64,000 nt of DNA from an uncultured Ilyobacter sp. (GCF_963668085.1 NZ_OY764059.1:1674001-1738000); one strand, 5' to 3'; counted from the first letter of the stretch, positions 54,519 to 63,301 are shown. Program-made: numbers and translations. Notes: a model not told the origin generated them from the letters alone.

Positions 54519-54636
54519 AAATATCTTTTCCCTTCAAATGAATTTTACATTATTTCCATATAATTATACTACTTCTCAAAGACTATTTTTTCAAGAAAAA
54601 CCTTTAAAGTAGACTTAATCTTTAAAAAACTCCAAA

Positions 54637-54658
54637 AGAAAAGGAGCCTATAGGCTCC
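54637..54658 (-). terminator. Terminator after the gene at 54668
   Basis: 6-bp stem GGAGCC / GGCTCC, TATA loop and TTTTCTTTT tail on the minus strand. Confidence 0.75.
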
Positions 54659-54667
54659 AAATAACTC

Positions 54668-55105
54668 TTACTTTTTTAGTTCTTCTAGCAGATATTTATA
54701 CTGCTTAAGCATTATATTTAAAAATATTTTTTTAGGGAATTGATACCATTTGAACTTCATCCCCTCGATTCCTCTAAGAGAATCTGACAACATTTTTTTT
54801 AGAAATTCAAGTTCTTCAAAACTAACTTTAACTTCCTTTTTATCCTTCTTTTCACATTCATTTTTTAAATAATCCAAAAATGTCATTACTCCCTGCCCTT
54901 GAGGTATAGGAGAGCTTCCAAATTGTTTTTTTATTTCGTCTATAAATTTAGATAAAAACTTTTTGTTGGCTTTATCTAAGTTAACTGTATATTTTCTCTT
55001 TGATTTACCTATCTTTTGCATTGTGTTCATCATACCCGCCATAGAACTCATGTTGTTCATTTGCATAGGGTTTAGATTATTAGGGTTAATCCTTTGACCT
55101 TTCAT
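54668..55105 (-). CDS. Conserved hypothetical protein, Met/Asn-rich N-terminus
   Basis: 145 aa, unrecognised. The first 33 residues are low-complexity and rich in Met, Asn and Pro (NPNNLNPMQMNNMSSMAGMMNTMQ); the rest is basic and helical (KSKRKYTVNLDKANKKFLSKFIDEIKKQFG, FLKKMLSDSLRGIEGMKFKWYQFPKKIFLNIMLKQYKYL). No membrane segment or Cys motif. It lies between tsaC (37 bp) and yvcK on the same strand, with its own terminator. Confidence 0.7.
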   Translation of the reverse strand: MKGQRINPNNLNPMQMNNMSSMAGMMNTMQKIGKSKRKYTVNLDKANKKFLSKFIDEIKKQFGSSPIPQGQGVMTFLDYLKNECEKKDKKEVKVSFEELEFLKKMLSDSLRGIEGMKFKWYQFPKKIFLNIMLKQYKYLLEELKK

Positions 55106-55142
55106 TCATTCTCCTCCATAGATAACAAGTTTTTTGCTTATT

Positions 55143-55772
55143 TTAAAATTTTCCTATTATTTTCTCTATCTCTTCTTTTGATATGCCACCATTTCTCAAA
55201 ATAACCGGCTTTTCTCTCATATCTATAATAGTGGACTCTATTCCGAGGTCACATGCTCCCCCGTCCACAAGTATATCTACTCTTTTTTTAAACTCTTCAC
55301 TTACGTCTGAAAATTTCTTTGGACTAGGTTCTCCAGATATATTAGCACTTGTAGTAGCCAATATGCCTCCACAAGCTTTTATTATATCAAGTGCAAGGGG
55401 ATGATTTGGCATCCTAACCCCTATACTCTCTCCTCCAGATACCATTACTGAAGGAACATTCTCCTTTTTAGGGAGAATTATGGTCAAGGCTCCCGGCCAG
55501 AAAAACTTCATGAGTTTATGAATATTTTCTCTGTTTCTATCAATATAAGCTATCTTTTCTACAATACTTTCATCACTTACAAGGGCTATAAGAGGAGAAG
55601 AAAATGTCCTTTCCTTTGCCCTGTATATGTTCTTGAGTGCCTCTTCTTTTTCGATGATTGCTCCCACACCATAGACAGTATCTGTAGGGTAAACAATCAG
55701 CTCTCCAGACTTAACTTTCTTTGCCACAGCAGGAAGATCCATGTTTTTCAAATCAAAAACAATCTGTTTCAT
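55143..55772 (-). CDS. tsaC: L-threonylcarbamoyladenylate synthase
   Basis: Sua5/YciO/YrdC family, 209 aa. It makes threonylcarbamoyl-AMP for t6A37 in tRNAs decoding ANN codons. It shows SGELIVYPTDTVYGVGAII, IYRAKERTFSSPLIALV, FFWPGALTIILPK, IGVRMPNHPLALDII, ATTSANISGEPSPK and ESTIIDMREKPVILRNGGIS. Single-domain YrdC/TsaC form, without the extra Sua5 C-terminal domain. Confidence 0.92.
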   Translation of the reverse strand: MKQIVFDLKNMDLPAVAKKVKSGELIVYPTDTVYGVGAIIEKEEALKNIYRAKERTFSSPLIALVSDESIVEKIAYIDRNRENIHKLMKFFWPGALTIILPKKENVPSVMVSGGESIGVRMPNHPLALDIIKACGGILATTSANISGEPSPKKFSDVSEEFKKRVDILVDGGACDLGIESTIIDMREKPVILRNGGISKEEIEKIIGKF

Positions 55773-55963
55773 ACTTCTCCACCTCGTCTGTTTATTTCGT
55801 AAAATATAAAGTATTTTAACATATTAAAAAAAAAAAAGCTAGTATCCTGACAACTGCTTTTACTCTTTGTTGTGATATTTTTTACAAAATTTTTACCTAT
55901 GACATTATCATAAAAAGTACTTATATTCCGAAAAAAAATATTAAAAAAATATCTATTTCTGTT

Positions 55964-55989
55964 GAAAATCAAACTTAATTTTGATTTTC
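55964..55989. promoter_or_regulatory. Inverted repeat upstream of the omptin gene
   Basis: Perfect 10-bp arms GAAAATCAAA / TTTGATTTTC around a 6-nt spacer, about 26 bp before the omptin -35. Could be an operator or an AT-rich stem; unproven. The rest of 55773-56089 has no gene I accept. Confidence 0.4.
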
Positions 55990-56014
55990 CTCTCATTTTA
56001 AAAATCAGGTGGCC

Positions 56015-56043
56015 TTGAAATTACCAATTTTTAAGGCTATTAT
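56015..56043 (+). promoter_or_regulatory. Promoter of the omptin gene
   Basis: -35 TTGAAA (56015-56020), 17-nt spacer, -10 TATTAT (56038-56043). An AAAGGGGAG ribosome binding site precedes the ATG at 56090. Confidence 0.65.
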
Positions 56044-56089
56044 CTCTATTGAGGGGATTTTTATATCAATGTAAAAGGGGAGAAATTTT

Positions 56090-57097
56090 ATGCTAATGGT
56101 AAATGCCAAAAACAAAAGGCTGGCTCTGCTGGCAGCTTTTTTTATGTTCACAGTTTCAAACAGCTATTCCATGGCTGCCACTTCAAATGAAGTTTTCATG
56201 GTAGAAAGTGAGAGTAAAATTCCAGTATCAATATCCATTTCAACAGGAGTTTTAAATGGTGAATCAGAAGAATATGTCTATGATGGCTCCAGTAAATTGA
56301 GCAAACTCACCTGGGATTTAGACAGAGTTCCCGTAATTGGGATTGACACTTCTGCAAAGCTCAATGAAAAACTTTCAATTAATTTTTCCGGTTGGACTAA
56401 GATTTCTGAAAGCGGTGGAAACATGGAGGATTATGATTGGTATAACGGAGACAACGAGCCTTGGACTGATTATTCATCACATGATACTGAACTTGACGAG
56501 GCCTATATGCTAGATATCAATATGAGCTACCTTCTCTATAAAAAAAATAACTCTTCCGTTACAGGGGAAGTAGGCTTCAGACATGACCGTTATAAATGGA
56601 ATGCTTACGGAGGATATGCAATATACGATAGTGGAAGTGTTGATGTTGATTTTGATGATGAAAAAAACATCTCTTATGACCAGGAATTTTATGCCCCTTA
56701 TTTGGGCTTAACTCTAAATACAAAAAAGGATAAATGGCTTATTTCCTCTTATCTCAGAGGGTCTCTTTGGGCGTGGGGGGAAGCTGAAGACACTCACTAT
56801 TATCCTGGACTTACTTATGATACTGGGTCTTCTTCTGGATACTTATCCGGTAGTGACTCGGTAACATTCAAAGATGAATTTGAAAATATAGCCTACCTTT
56901 CATTAGGATTAAATGTCGGTTACATGATTATGGAAAATCTCGTAATAAACCTTTCTGGTAATTTTCAAAAGTACTTCAGAGAAACCGGAGATGATACGGT
57001 ATATTATTCCGATGGAAGCACTGAGTATTACAAAGACAGTGCCGGTACCTCAAACTACTCTTACATGATATCACTAGGTGCTACATACATATTTTAA
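56090..57097 (+). CDS. Omptin-family outer-membrane protease
   Basis: 335 aa with a signal peptide (RLALLAAFFMFTVSNSYSMA, about 10-29) and a beta-barrel ending in aromatic YIF, as BAM substrates do. It follows the OmpT plan: SISTGVLNGESEEYVYDG, LSINFSGWTKISESGGNMEDYDW, WTDYSSHDTELDEAYMLDINM and GFRHDRYKWNAYGGYAIYD. The catalytic pairs of omptins (OmpT Asp83/Asp85 and Asp210/His212) align with Asp114/Asp116 in MEDYDW and Asp234/His236 in EDTHYY, so it should be active. Omptins cleave dibasic sites in peptides and bind LPS. Single gene, plus strand, own promoter and terminator. Confidence 0.88.
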   Translation: MLMVNAKNKRLALLAAFFMFTVSNSYSMAATSNEVFMVESESKIPVSISISTGVLNGESEEYVYDGSSKLSKLTWDLDRVPVIGIDTSAKLNEKLSINFSGWTKISESGGNMEDYDWYNGDNEPWTDYSSHDTELDEAYMLDINMSYLLYKKNNSSVTGEVGFRHDRYKWNAYGGYAIYDSGSVDVDFDDEKNISYDQEFYAPYLGLTLNTKKDKWLISSYLRGSLWAWGEAEDTHYYPGLTYDTGSSSGYLSGSDSVTFKDEFENIAYLSLGLNVGYMIMENLVINLSGNFQKYFRETGDDTVYYSDGSTEYYKDSAGTSNYSYMISLGATYIF

Positions 57098-57134
57098 ACT
57101 TAAAAAGGAGTCCCCGAGGACTCCTTTTTAAGTT
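57097..57134. terminator. Bidirectional terminator between omptin and histidine kinase
   Basis: A 17-bp perfect stem (arms begin AACTTAAAAAGG) with a CCGA loop sits between convergent genes and has T-runs in both directions; it overlaps the kinase stop codon. Confidence 0.9.
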
Positions 57135-58516
57135 GCTTTATCAAGATCAAACCAAAAGACTACCTTTTCGTCTTCTAATTCTGCCCCGTAGCTGCTTTTA
57201 TGCTTTTCCAAAACTCCCTTGACTATGGCTAGACCAAGGCCTGTCCCCTCACTACTTCTAGACTTGTCACCCCTATAAAATGGAGCCCATATTTCCTTCA
57301 AGTCCTCCTCAGTCAGATCACTGCATGTATTAATAACCTTTACCCTGTATTTTCCCCTGTCTTCATCTACGTCGACTTTTATCTTACCTTTTTCCGGAGT
57401 ATATTTAAAAGCGTTACTCACGAGGTTTTCCAAGACCCTTTTTATATATTTCCAGTCTCCCAAGGCCCATATATCATCCTCAGGATAAGATATAACGTAT
57501 TTTTCAAATTCCATATAATACTTATCCATTATCTGTCTTATCATCTTCCCAAGATTTATCTTTTCTATATCCAGTTCCAAATATCCAGCCTCTATCTGGG
57601 ATATAAGGAGAAGTTCTTTGACAAGTTCATCCATTTTTCTGCTTTCGTCCACTATGACCTCACAGTAAAAATTCCTATCCTCATCTGTGGCTATGCCTTC
57701 CATCAAACCTTGAGCATATCCCTGTATCAAGGCTATAGGGGTTTTTAATTCGTGACTCACGCTAGCAACAAACTCTTTTCTCAGACTTTCCAGTTTCTTT
57801 TCTTTTTCTATATCTTTTTTTAGTTCCAGGTTTGCAATATTCAGATCCTCTATAGTTTCATGAAGAATATCTCCCATCCTGTTTATGCTATTCCCCAGTT
57901 CACCTATCTCATCTTTTCTCTCTGATGAAAATTTCAGAGAAAAGTTCAGGTTTGATATCCCCTTTGTTATCTCCTTCAGATGAAGAATGGGCTGGGTTAT
58001 CTTTTTTGAAAATATAAAAGCCATAATAAGTCCAAAGGCCAAGGCATAGACAATAATTCTCATATAATATCGGTTTGCCACATGGACAGATTCTTCTATA
58101 GAGCTTATAGGGGTCCTTATTTCCACAAATCTGTTGTGCTGATAGGGAGTAAATAAAATCATAAATTCACCTAAAGGATCTTCAATTTTTATCTTCTGAA
58201 AAACCTGTTTTCCGTCTCTTATATCCTGAAGTATTCCCTTGTTTTCAAGTCCCTCTATATAAAAGTCTTCTGATGATACAAAGAGATCATTAGAAAACTG
58301 CCTTATATATATGGTCACGTTGTTTTCTCTTTCTAACTGCTCAAAATCCAAAGGATGCTCGGGATTTGATATAATCTGTGCCACAGATTTAAGATTTTCT
58401 TTTTTGCTGTCTATATAAAATTTCTCAAGATAAAATTCTGTAATCACATAAAAACCCATCATTATAAAGAGAACCACACTGAATATCAGAAAAAAAATCT
58501 TACTTCTTATTCTCAT
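57128..58516 (-). CDS. Sensor histidine kinase
   Basis: 462 aa: TM1 (IFFLIFSVVLFIMMGFYVI, about 6-25), a periplasmic sensor (about 26-150), TM2 (IIVYALAFGLIMAFIF), HAMP (KITQPILHLKEITKGISNLNF), HisKA with phospho-His in VASVSHELKTPIALIQGYAQG (His about 254), and HATPase_c with NLVSNAFKYTPEKGK and EGTGLGLAIVKGVLEKH. It overlaps the response-regulator stop by one base. The signal is unknown; the genes across the terminator upstream are copper genes, but no direct link is seen. Confidence 0.93.
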   Translation of the reverse strand: MRIRSKIFFLIFSVVLFIMMGFYVITEFYLEKFYIDSKKENLKSVAQIISNPEHPLDFEQLERENNVTIYIRQFSNDLFVSSEDFYIEGLENKGILQDIRDGKQVFQKIKIEDPLGEFMILFTPYQHNRFVEIRTPISSIEESVHVANRYYMRIIVYALAFGLIMAFIFSKKITQPILHLKEITKGISNLNFSLKFSSERKDEIGELGNSINRMGDILHETIEDLNIANLELKKDIEKEKKLESLRKEFVASVSHELKTPIALIQGYAQGLMEGIATDEDRNFYCEVIVDESRKMDELVKELLLISQIEAGYLELDIEKINLGKMIRQIMDKYYMEFEKYVISYPEDDIWALGDWKYIKRVLENLVSNAFKYTPEKGKIKVDVDEDRGKYRVKVINTCSDLTEEDLKEIWAPFYRGDKSRSSEGTGLGLAIVKGVLEKHKSSYGAELEDEKVVFWFDLDKAT

Positions 58517-59169
58517 TATCCCTCCTCAAAACGATAGCCAAATCCTCTTATTGTCTGGATATATACATCTCCTATTTTTTTCCTCAACCTTTTCACATGG
58601 GTATCCACCGTTCTCACATCTCCAAAATAATCCCAGCCCCATACAGAGTTCAGTATCTTTTCTCTAGAAAGAGCAATACCTCTATTCTGAACGAAATAAA
58701 GCAGCATTTCAAACTCCTTAGAAGTTAACTCTACCGCTTCGCCTTTTATCTCTACTTTTCTGCTGCCTTCATCTATCTCTATATCTCCCCGGCTTATTTT
58801 ATCAGGTTTACCAGCTCTTCTGAATATAGCTTTTATCCTCGCCACAAGAAGTCTAGGATTAAAGGGTTTAGTTATATACTCATCGGCTTCCAGCTCAAAT
58901 CCAAAAATCTGATCATTTTCCTCGCTACGTGCTGTAAGCATTATAACAGGAACCATCGACTCTCTTCTTATTTCTCGACATACACTCCATCCGTCCATTT
59001 TCGGAAGCATTATATCTAGTATTACTAGATCATACACTCCCTCTTGAAACATTTCAACTGCCTGCATCCCGTCTCCTGCCTCGTCGACTTGATAGCCCTC
59101 TTTTACCAGATAATCTTTTATTAACCTTCGCATCTTCCATTCATCTTCCACCACAAGTATCTTTTTCAT
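58516..59169 (-). CDS. OmpR-family response regulator
   Basis: 217 aa: receiver with KKILVVEDEWKMRRLI, phospho-Asp in DLVILDIMLPKMDGW (about 52), Thr in MLTAR and Lys in YITKPF; then a winged-helix domain (VELTSKEFEMLLYFVQNRGIALSREKIL, RTVDTHVKRLRKKIG). It pairs with the kinase by TAATG overlap. A hairpin terminator lies just upstream, so it probably has its own promoter near 59225-59240, where TATAGT/TATATA elements occur. Confidence 0.94.
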   Translation of the reverse strand: MKKILVVEDEWKMRRLIKDYLVKEGYQVDEAGDGMQAVEMFQEGVYDLVILDIMLPKMDGWSVCREIRRESMVPVIMLTARSEENDQIFGFELEADEYITKPFNPRLLVARIKAIFRRAGKPDKISRGDIEIDEGSRKVEIKGEAVELTSKEFEMLLYFVQNRGIALSREKILNSVWGWDYFGDVRTVDTHVKRLRKKIGDVYIQTIRGFGYRFEEG

Positions 59170-59193
59170 TCGCCATCACCTATTTTCAAGTTT

Positions 59194-59219
59194 AAAAAAG
59201 AGCCCTAATTAGGACTCTT
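59194..59219 (-). terminator. Terminator upstream of the two-component genes
   Basis: 8-bp stem AAGAGTCC / GGGCTCTT (one G-U) with T6 on the minus strand; ends the copper operon or the 43-aa gene. Confidence 0.7.
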
Positions 59220-59245
59220 ATTTTCTTTTATATACTATAGTATTT

Positions 59246-59377
59246 TTATTTGATTATTCCTTTTGTTATTTTTATTGTCGCTGCAGACCTCTTACTTTTC
59301 GAAATAACTTTTTTTCTAAAATAAGCCGCCATCCCCAACATAACAGTTAAATATAAAGATAGTTTTAGAATTTCCAT
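59246..59377 (-). CDS. Small membrane protein, 43 aa
   Basis: ATG at 59377 preceded by AGGAGG (8-nt spacing) opens a 43-codon frame: one N-terminal membrane helix (LKLSLYLTVMLGMAAYF, about 4-20) followed by a strongly basic tail (RKKVISKSKRSAATIKITK). This is a single-pass, N-out/C-in small protein by the positive-inside rule. It lies 54 bp after csoR, before a terminator, and is probably cotranscribed with copA-csoR. I do not recognise the family. Confidence 0.65.
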   Translation of the reverse strand: MEILKLSLYLTVMLGMAAYFRKKVISKSKRSAATIKITKGIIK

Positions 59378-59431
59378 ATTCCCCACCTCCTGCGTATATT
59401 CTATCACCTTTTTATGTCGTTTCTGTGTCTT

Positions 59432-59734
59432 TTACTTGAGAAGTTTTTTTATTGTATAAAATAACTCCTCTATAACCTCGTCACGCCCCTCTCTTATCTG
59501 GTCTGCTACACAGCTTTTCATATGAGCTTCCAAAAGTTCTTTTGCCACCCCGTCCATAGCAGATTTTATAGAAGCCACCTGATTTAGTATGTCATCGCAA
59601 TACACATCTTCATCTACCATTCTCTTTATTCCTCTTATCTGCCCCTCTATACGATTCAGCCTGTTATTTAGTTTTTTCTTGAATTCTGCCGAGTGATGAG
59701 CATTCCTCACCTGACAACATTCTTTTTCGTCCAT
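59432..59734 (-). CDS. csoR: CsoR-family copper-sensing repressor
   Basis: 100 aa, all helical. The Cu(I) ligand set of CsoR is visible: Cys in DVYCDDILNQ, His in LEAHMKSC and Cys in the same segment (C..H..C). KKLNNRLNRIEGQIRGIKRMV is the DNA-binding N-terminal helix. An extra Cys pair and His residues at the N-terminus (KECCQVRNAHH) are unusual and might bind metal. It lies 13 bp after copA. Expected to repress copA until Cu(I) binds. Confidence 0.92.
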   Translation of the reverse strand: MDEKECCQVRNAHHSAEFKKKLNNRLNRIEGQIRGIKRMVDEDVYCDDILNQVASIKSAMDGVAKELLEAHMKSCVADQIREGRDEVIEELFYTIKKLLK

Positions 59735-59747
59735 ATCTTACACTCCT

Positions 59748-62438
59748 TCAAAATTTAGGTTTAAAAAATCTAAGTCTTAAGGCATTGGTCACAACAGATA
59801 CCGAACTCATGGCCATGGCTGCACCTGCTATCATTGGATTCAGAAGATGCCCGGTGATAAGATATAGAGCCCCTGCAGCTACAGGTATTCCCATACTGTT
59901 ATAAGCAAATGCCCAGAAAAGATTCTGCTTTATATTTCTCATTGTAGCATGACTTAGCTGTATTGCAGAAGCCACATCTTTAATGTCACTTTTCATGAGA
60001 ACAATATCTGCACTTTCTATGGCTACATCTGTTCCGCTTCCTATGGCTATTCCCACATCTGACTGTGCCAGTGCAGGGGCATCATTTATTCCGTCACCTA
60101 CCATAGCGACTCTCACTCCCTCTTTCTGAAGTCTTTTCACCTCTATAGACTTATCTTCTGGCATGACTTCTGACAGTACTATATCTATCCCCACCTCTTT
60201 TGCTATCGCCTCAGCAGTAAGGGCGTTGTCTCCTGTTATCATGGCCACTTTTAGCCCCATTTCTTTTAGGATTTTAACTGCCTCTTTAGATGTCTTTTTA
60301 ACAGTGTCAGCCACTGCCAATACTCCCTGAAACTTGCCATCTGCTGCCATTAGCATGAGAGTCTTTCCCTCTTTTGACAACTGATCTTCTTCAGGGGTAA
60401 ACTTTACATCTATTCCCTTGGTTTTCATTAGCTTTTGATTCCCCACCAGGATATTTTTTCCCTCTACCAGAGCCTCTATACCCATTCCTGTTATAGAATT
60501 AAATTTTTCTATCTCTGCAAGTTTTAACCCCTTCTCTTTAGCCCCTTCCACTATTGCGTCTCCTAGAGGATGTTCCGAATGAAGTTCTGCTGAGGCCGCC
60601 AGTCTCAATAATTCATCATCTTGAAGGTCTCCTGAGCTTATAACATCAGTCAGTTTTGGCTTTCCTTCTGTTATAGTTCCCGTCTTATCAAAAACCACTG
60701 TATCTATCCTGTGAGCCATTTCCAGAGCTTCGCCGCCTTTTATTAGGATTCCGTATTCCGCTCCCTTTCCAGTCCCTACCATGATAGCAGTGGGAGTGGC
60801 AAGTCCTAAAGAGCAAGGACATGCTATTACTAGTACGGCTATGAATATACTCAGAGAAAATATTCCCGGCGTTGCTGAAAGATCCACTTTTCCTGTTGTT
60901 CCTAGAACATACCATGTGATGGCTGATATTGTAGCTATTCCTATGACTACTGGAACAAAATACCCTGATATGACATCTGCCATCCTTGCAATAGGAGCCT
61001 TTGACCCCTGGGCATCTTCCACAAGCTTTACAATCTTTGCCAACGCAGTATCAGATCCCACTGCAGTTGCCTCTATCTTTATGCTTCCGTTTTTATTTAT
61101 ACTAGCCCCAACGACCTTTGATCCCAGTGTTTTTTCCACTGGAATGCTTTCACCTGTGAGCATTGACTCATCTACACTAGTAATCCCATCAACTACCTCA
61201 CCATCTACTGGGATACTTTCACCGGGTTTTACTAACAGAACATCTCCTTTTTCCACGTCCTCTATATCTACTTCCACGATCTCACCATTCTTCATTAGAC
61301 TGGCCTTTTTAGGCTGCAGACCCATGAGTTTTTTTATGGCTTCTGAGGTTCTCCCCTTGCTTACATTTTCCAGATACTTCCCCAGCATAATAAGAGCAAG
61401 GATCACAACGGCAGATTCATAATAAAGTACATGAACATATTCCACATTCCCACTGCCTATCATATAAGTTCCGTACAAGCTATATATTACTGCAGCTCCT
61501 GTTCCCATAGCGATAAGGGAGTCCATGTTAGGTGAAAGTTTAAAAAGAAGTTTTATTCCTGTCACATAAAAGCGTTTTCCTATCGCTATTACCGGAATAG
61601 AAAGAAGCAGTTGTATCAAAGCGAAAGCCATAGGATTATTCTCAGGATTTATAATCCCTGGTATGGGCATTCCCATCATGTGACCCATGGATATATAAAA
61701 AACAGGAAAGGCAAACAATATAGCTATAATAAATTTTTTCCATTCATCATCTAGATCTTTCTGCTTTTTATCAGCATCAAAATCCTTAACTTTTTCCTCT
61801 TTTACTGCCTTATATCCCAATTCATTTATGAACTTCACAATTTCTGAAAGTTTCAGTTCATTCTTTCTATAGTCAACCACAGCCTTTTCTGTGGCTAGAT
61901 TTACGCTTATCTTTTCTACTCCCGGCATTTCGGATGTTTTTTTCTCTATCCTAGATACACAGCTTTGACAGGTCATCCCCTCTATACTTAGAGTCACACT
62001 GCTTATTTTGTTCTCTTCCTCAATGCTGTATCCCGCATCTATGATAGCTTTTTTTATCTCGTCTAAATCCACAGCCTCACCGTCAAAACTAACTGAAAGC
62101 TTTTCTGTAGCGAGGTTTACACTCCCCTCTGAGACTCCGTTTATTTTATTCACCGCTCTTTCTACTCTTTTCACACAGGCCTGGCATGTCATTCCTCCAA
62201 TTTTAACTGTTGACTTGCTGAGTTCTTTGACTTTTTCCTCTATGCCGTATCCCAGGTCAGATACAATCTTTTTTATATCTTCTGTTGACACCTCTTTTTC
62301 ATCAGCTTCAACTGTAAGTATTTCAGAAACAGAATTTACAGATGCAGAATCTACTCCTTTTATTTTTCCAACTGCTTTTTCTATCCTAGCCACACATGCC
62401 TGACAGCTTATTCCATCTATTTTAAATTTTTTATTCAC
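59748..62438 (-). CDS. copA: Cu(I)-exporting P1B-type ATPase with three metal-binding domains
   Basis: 896 aa. Three N-terminal heavy-metal domains carry CxxC motifs: GISCQAC (Cys12/15), GMTCQAC (85/88) and GMTCQSC (157/160). There are eight membrane helices; the transmembrane CPC motif is in [13 protein letters not shown] (about 537-541), the actuator has the TGES loop, the phosphorylated Asp is in FDKTGTIT (about 580), SEHPLG is present, and hinge GDGIND is in [14 protein letters not shown]. Three HMA domains are more than usual for bacteria (one or two). Driven by a consensus promoter with a candidate CsoR site. Confidence 0.95.
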   Translation of the reverse strand: MNKKFKIDGISCQACVARIEKAVGKIKGVDSASVNSVSEILTVEADEKEVSTEDIKKIVSDLGYGIEEKVKELSKSTVKIGGMTCQACVKRVERAVNKINGVSEGSVNLATEKLSVSFDGEAVDLDEIKKAIIDAGYSIEEENKISSVTLSIEGMTCQSCVSRIEKKTSEMPGVEKISVNLATEKAVVDYRKNELKLSEIVKFINELGYKAVKEEKVKDFDADKKQKDLDDEWKKFIIAILFAFPVFYISMGHMMGMPIPGIINPENNPMAFALIQLLLSIPVIAIGKRFYVTGIKLLFKLSPNMDSLIAMGTGAAVIYSLYGTYMIGSGNVEYVHVLYYESAVVILALIMLGKYLENVSKGRTSEAIKKLMGLQPKKASLMKNGEIVEVDIEDVEKGDVLLVKPGESIPVDGEVVDGITSVDESMLTGESIPVEKTLGSKVVGASINKNGSIKIEATAVGSDTALAKIVKLVEDAQGSKAPIARMADVISGYFVPVVIGIATISAITWYVLGTTGKVDLSATPGIFSLSIFIAVLVIACPCSLGLATPTAIMVGTGKGAEYGILIKGGEALEMAHRIDTVVFDKTGTITEGKPKLTDVISSGDLQDDELLRLAASAELHSEHPLGDAIVEGAKEKGLKLAEIEKFNSITGMGIEALVEGKNILVGNQKLMKTKGIDVKFTPEEDQLSKEGKTLMLMAADGKFQGVLAVADTVKKTSKEAVKILKEMGLKVAMITGDNALTAEAIAKEVGIDIVLSEVMPEDKSIEVKRLQKEGVRVAMVGDGINDAPALAQSDVGIAIGSGTDVAIESADIVLMKSDIKDVASAIQLSHATMRNIKQNLFWAFAYNSMGIPVAAGALYLITGHLLNPMIAGAAMAMSSVSVVTNALRLRFFKPKF

Positions 62439-62478
62439 AAAAAACAGACCCCTTTCTAATTGTAATTTTTTTATAAAA

Positions 62479-62530
62479 ATACCCCTATACCCTATTTTAA
62501 AATAGTACTCTTCTTTTCTTTATCTGTCAA
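62479..62530 (-). promoter_or_regulatory. copA promoter with candidate CsoR operator
   Basis: Perfect -35 TTGACA (62525-62530), 17-nt spacer, -10 TACTAT (62502-62507). Just downstream, overlapping the start site, is a TACCCCTATACCC element (62480-62492 on the plus strand), a C/G-tract reminiscent of CsoR operators, although it is a repeat rather than a clear dyad. Confidence 0.65.
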
Positions 62531-62540
62531 GTAAGAAATA

Positions 62541-62918
62541 TTACTTGTCCTCCTTCATATCTTTATCCGCTTTTGGCTTTTCAAATATACTTTCAATATC
62601 TCTCAGTAAAAAATAATTTAAAAATGTTCTTATCAGTATTGTCGCCGCAAGCTTACCTATATCTGTCCAAGTCGGTGCCAATATAGTCTTTAGTATACTT
62701 GCACCTATGAGAAAAGATAGTCCCAGGGAAAAGGAGTTACCTATTTCCAGCCTGCTTCTTTTCATAGCACCAAAGTTGTGTCTTCTAAGAAAAAAATCTT
62801 TTGAATATATGATAACCGAATTAATCACTCCAAAAAAAATTACAATAGTGGCTAAAAACTGGCAAATATTTATAATTATATTGTTTATAAAACTTATAAA
62901 TTCATGCATCATTACCAC
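62541..62918 (-). CDS. DUF1622 membrane protein
   Basis: 125 aa with three membrane segments (FINNIIINICQFLATIVIFFGVI; LGLSFLIGASILKTIL; LAATILIRTFLNYFLL) and the DUF1622 signature KRSRLEIGNSFSLGLSFLIGASILKTILAPTWTDIGKLAATI. A charged C-terminus (KPKADKDMKEDK) follows. Function unknown. It lies 102 bp upstream of copA in the same direction, but the copA promoter is between them. Confidence 0.85.
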   Translation of the reverse strand: MVMMHEFISFINNIIINICQFLATIVIFFGVINSVIIYSKDFFLRRHNFGAMKRSRLEIGNSFSLGLSFLIGASILKTILAPTWTDIGKLAATILIRTFLNYFLLRDIESIFEKPKADKDMKEDK

Positions 62919-63041
62919 TCCCTTAGTTAATTATAATTTCCTTAAACTATATATTTTATATTCTTTCAAAAATTCCTCTAAATATAATGAACATTAGACT
63001 TATTAAAATTCTCTAAGACCATATACCCCAGAGGTTGAATA

Positions 63042-63070
63042 TTGACAAAATTTGAAAATAAACATAGAAT
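63042..63070 (+). promoter_or_regulatory. Promoter of the Cys-rich small gene
   Basis: -35 TTGACA (63042-63047), 17-nt spacer, -10 TAGAAT (63065-63070). TATACCCC at 63022-63029 lies just upstream and resembles the element at the copA promoter. Confidence 0.7.
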
Positions 63071-63120
63071 ATCCAAAAGAGTAAAATAAAATTAAAAAAA
63101 TAGTTTCGAGGGGAGAAAAA

Positions 63121-63276
63121 ATGAGCTGTAACAAAGAAAAATGTACCTGTCCAAATACCGAGTGTATTCGTCACGGGAAATGCTGTGAGTGCATAAATAA
63201 TCATATGCAAAATGGAATTACTGTCTACTGTATGAAAGACAATGATTCTTCATATTGGGAAAACCTAAAAAAATAA
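63121..63276 (+). CDS. Small Cys-rich protein, 51 aa (DUF6485-like)
   Basis: ATG at 63121 with a GAGGGGAG box 6 nt upstream and a consensus promoter. The 51 residues hold eight Cys: MSCNKEKCTC, PNTECIRHGKCCEC and VYCMKD. The C-T-C-P...C..HGKCCEC pattern is that of DUF6485-type small proteins and suggests metal or Fe-S binding. It is followed by a 20-bp hairpin terminator. It is one of the few plus-strand genes and faces the DUF1622-copA-csoR group, so a role in metal homeostasis is possible but unproven. Confidence 0.75.
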   Translation: MSCNKEKCTCPNTECIRHGKCCECINNHMQNGITVYCMKDNDSSYWENLKK

Positions 63277-63301
63277 AATTATTTAACTTGTTTTTTTTTT
63301 A

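Noticed and set aside
55769..55996. 75-aa minus-strand open frame
   Set aside because: Very AT-rich, overlaps the tsaC start and the palindrome, and lacks a ribosome binding site; looks like intergenic DNA.
60781..61422. 213-aa plus-strand open frame inside copA
   Set aside because: Antisense shadow of copA.
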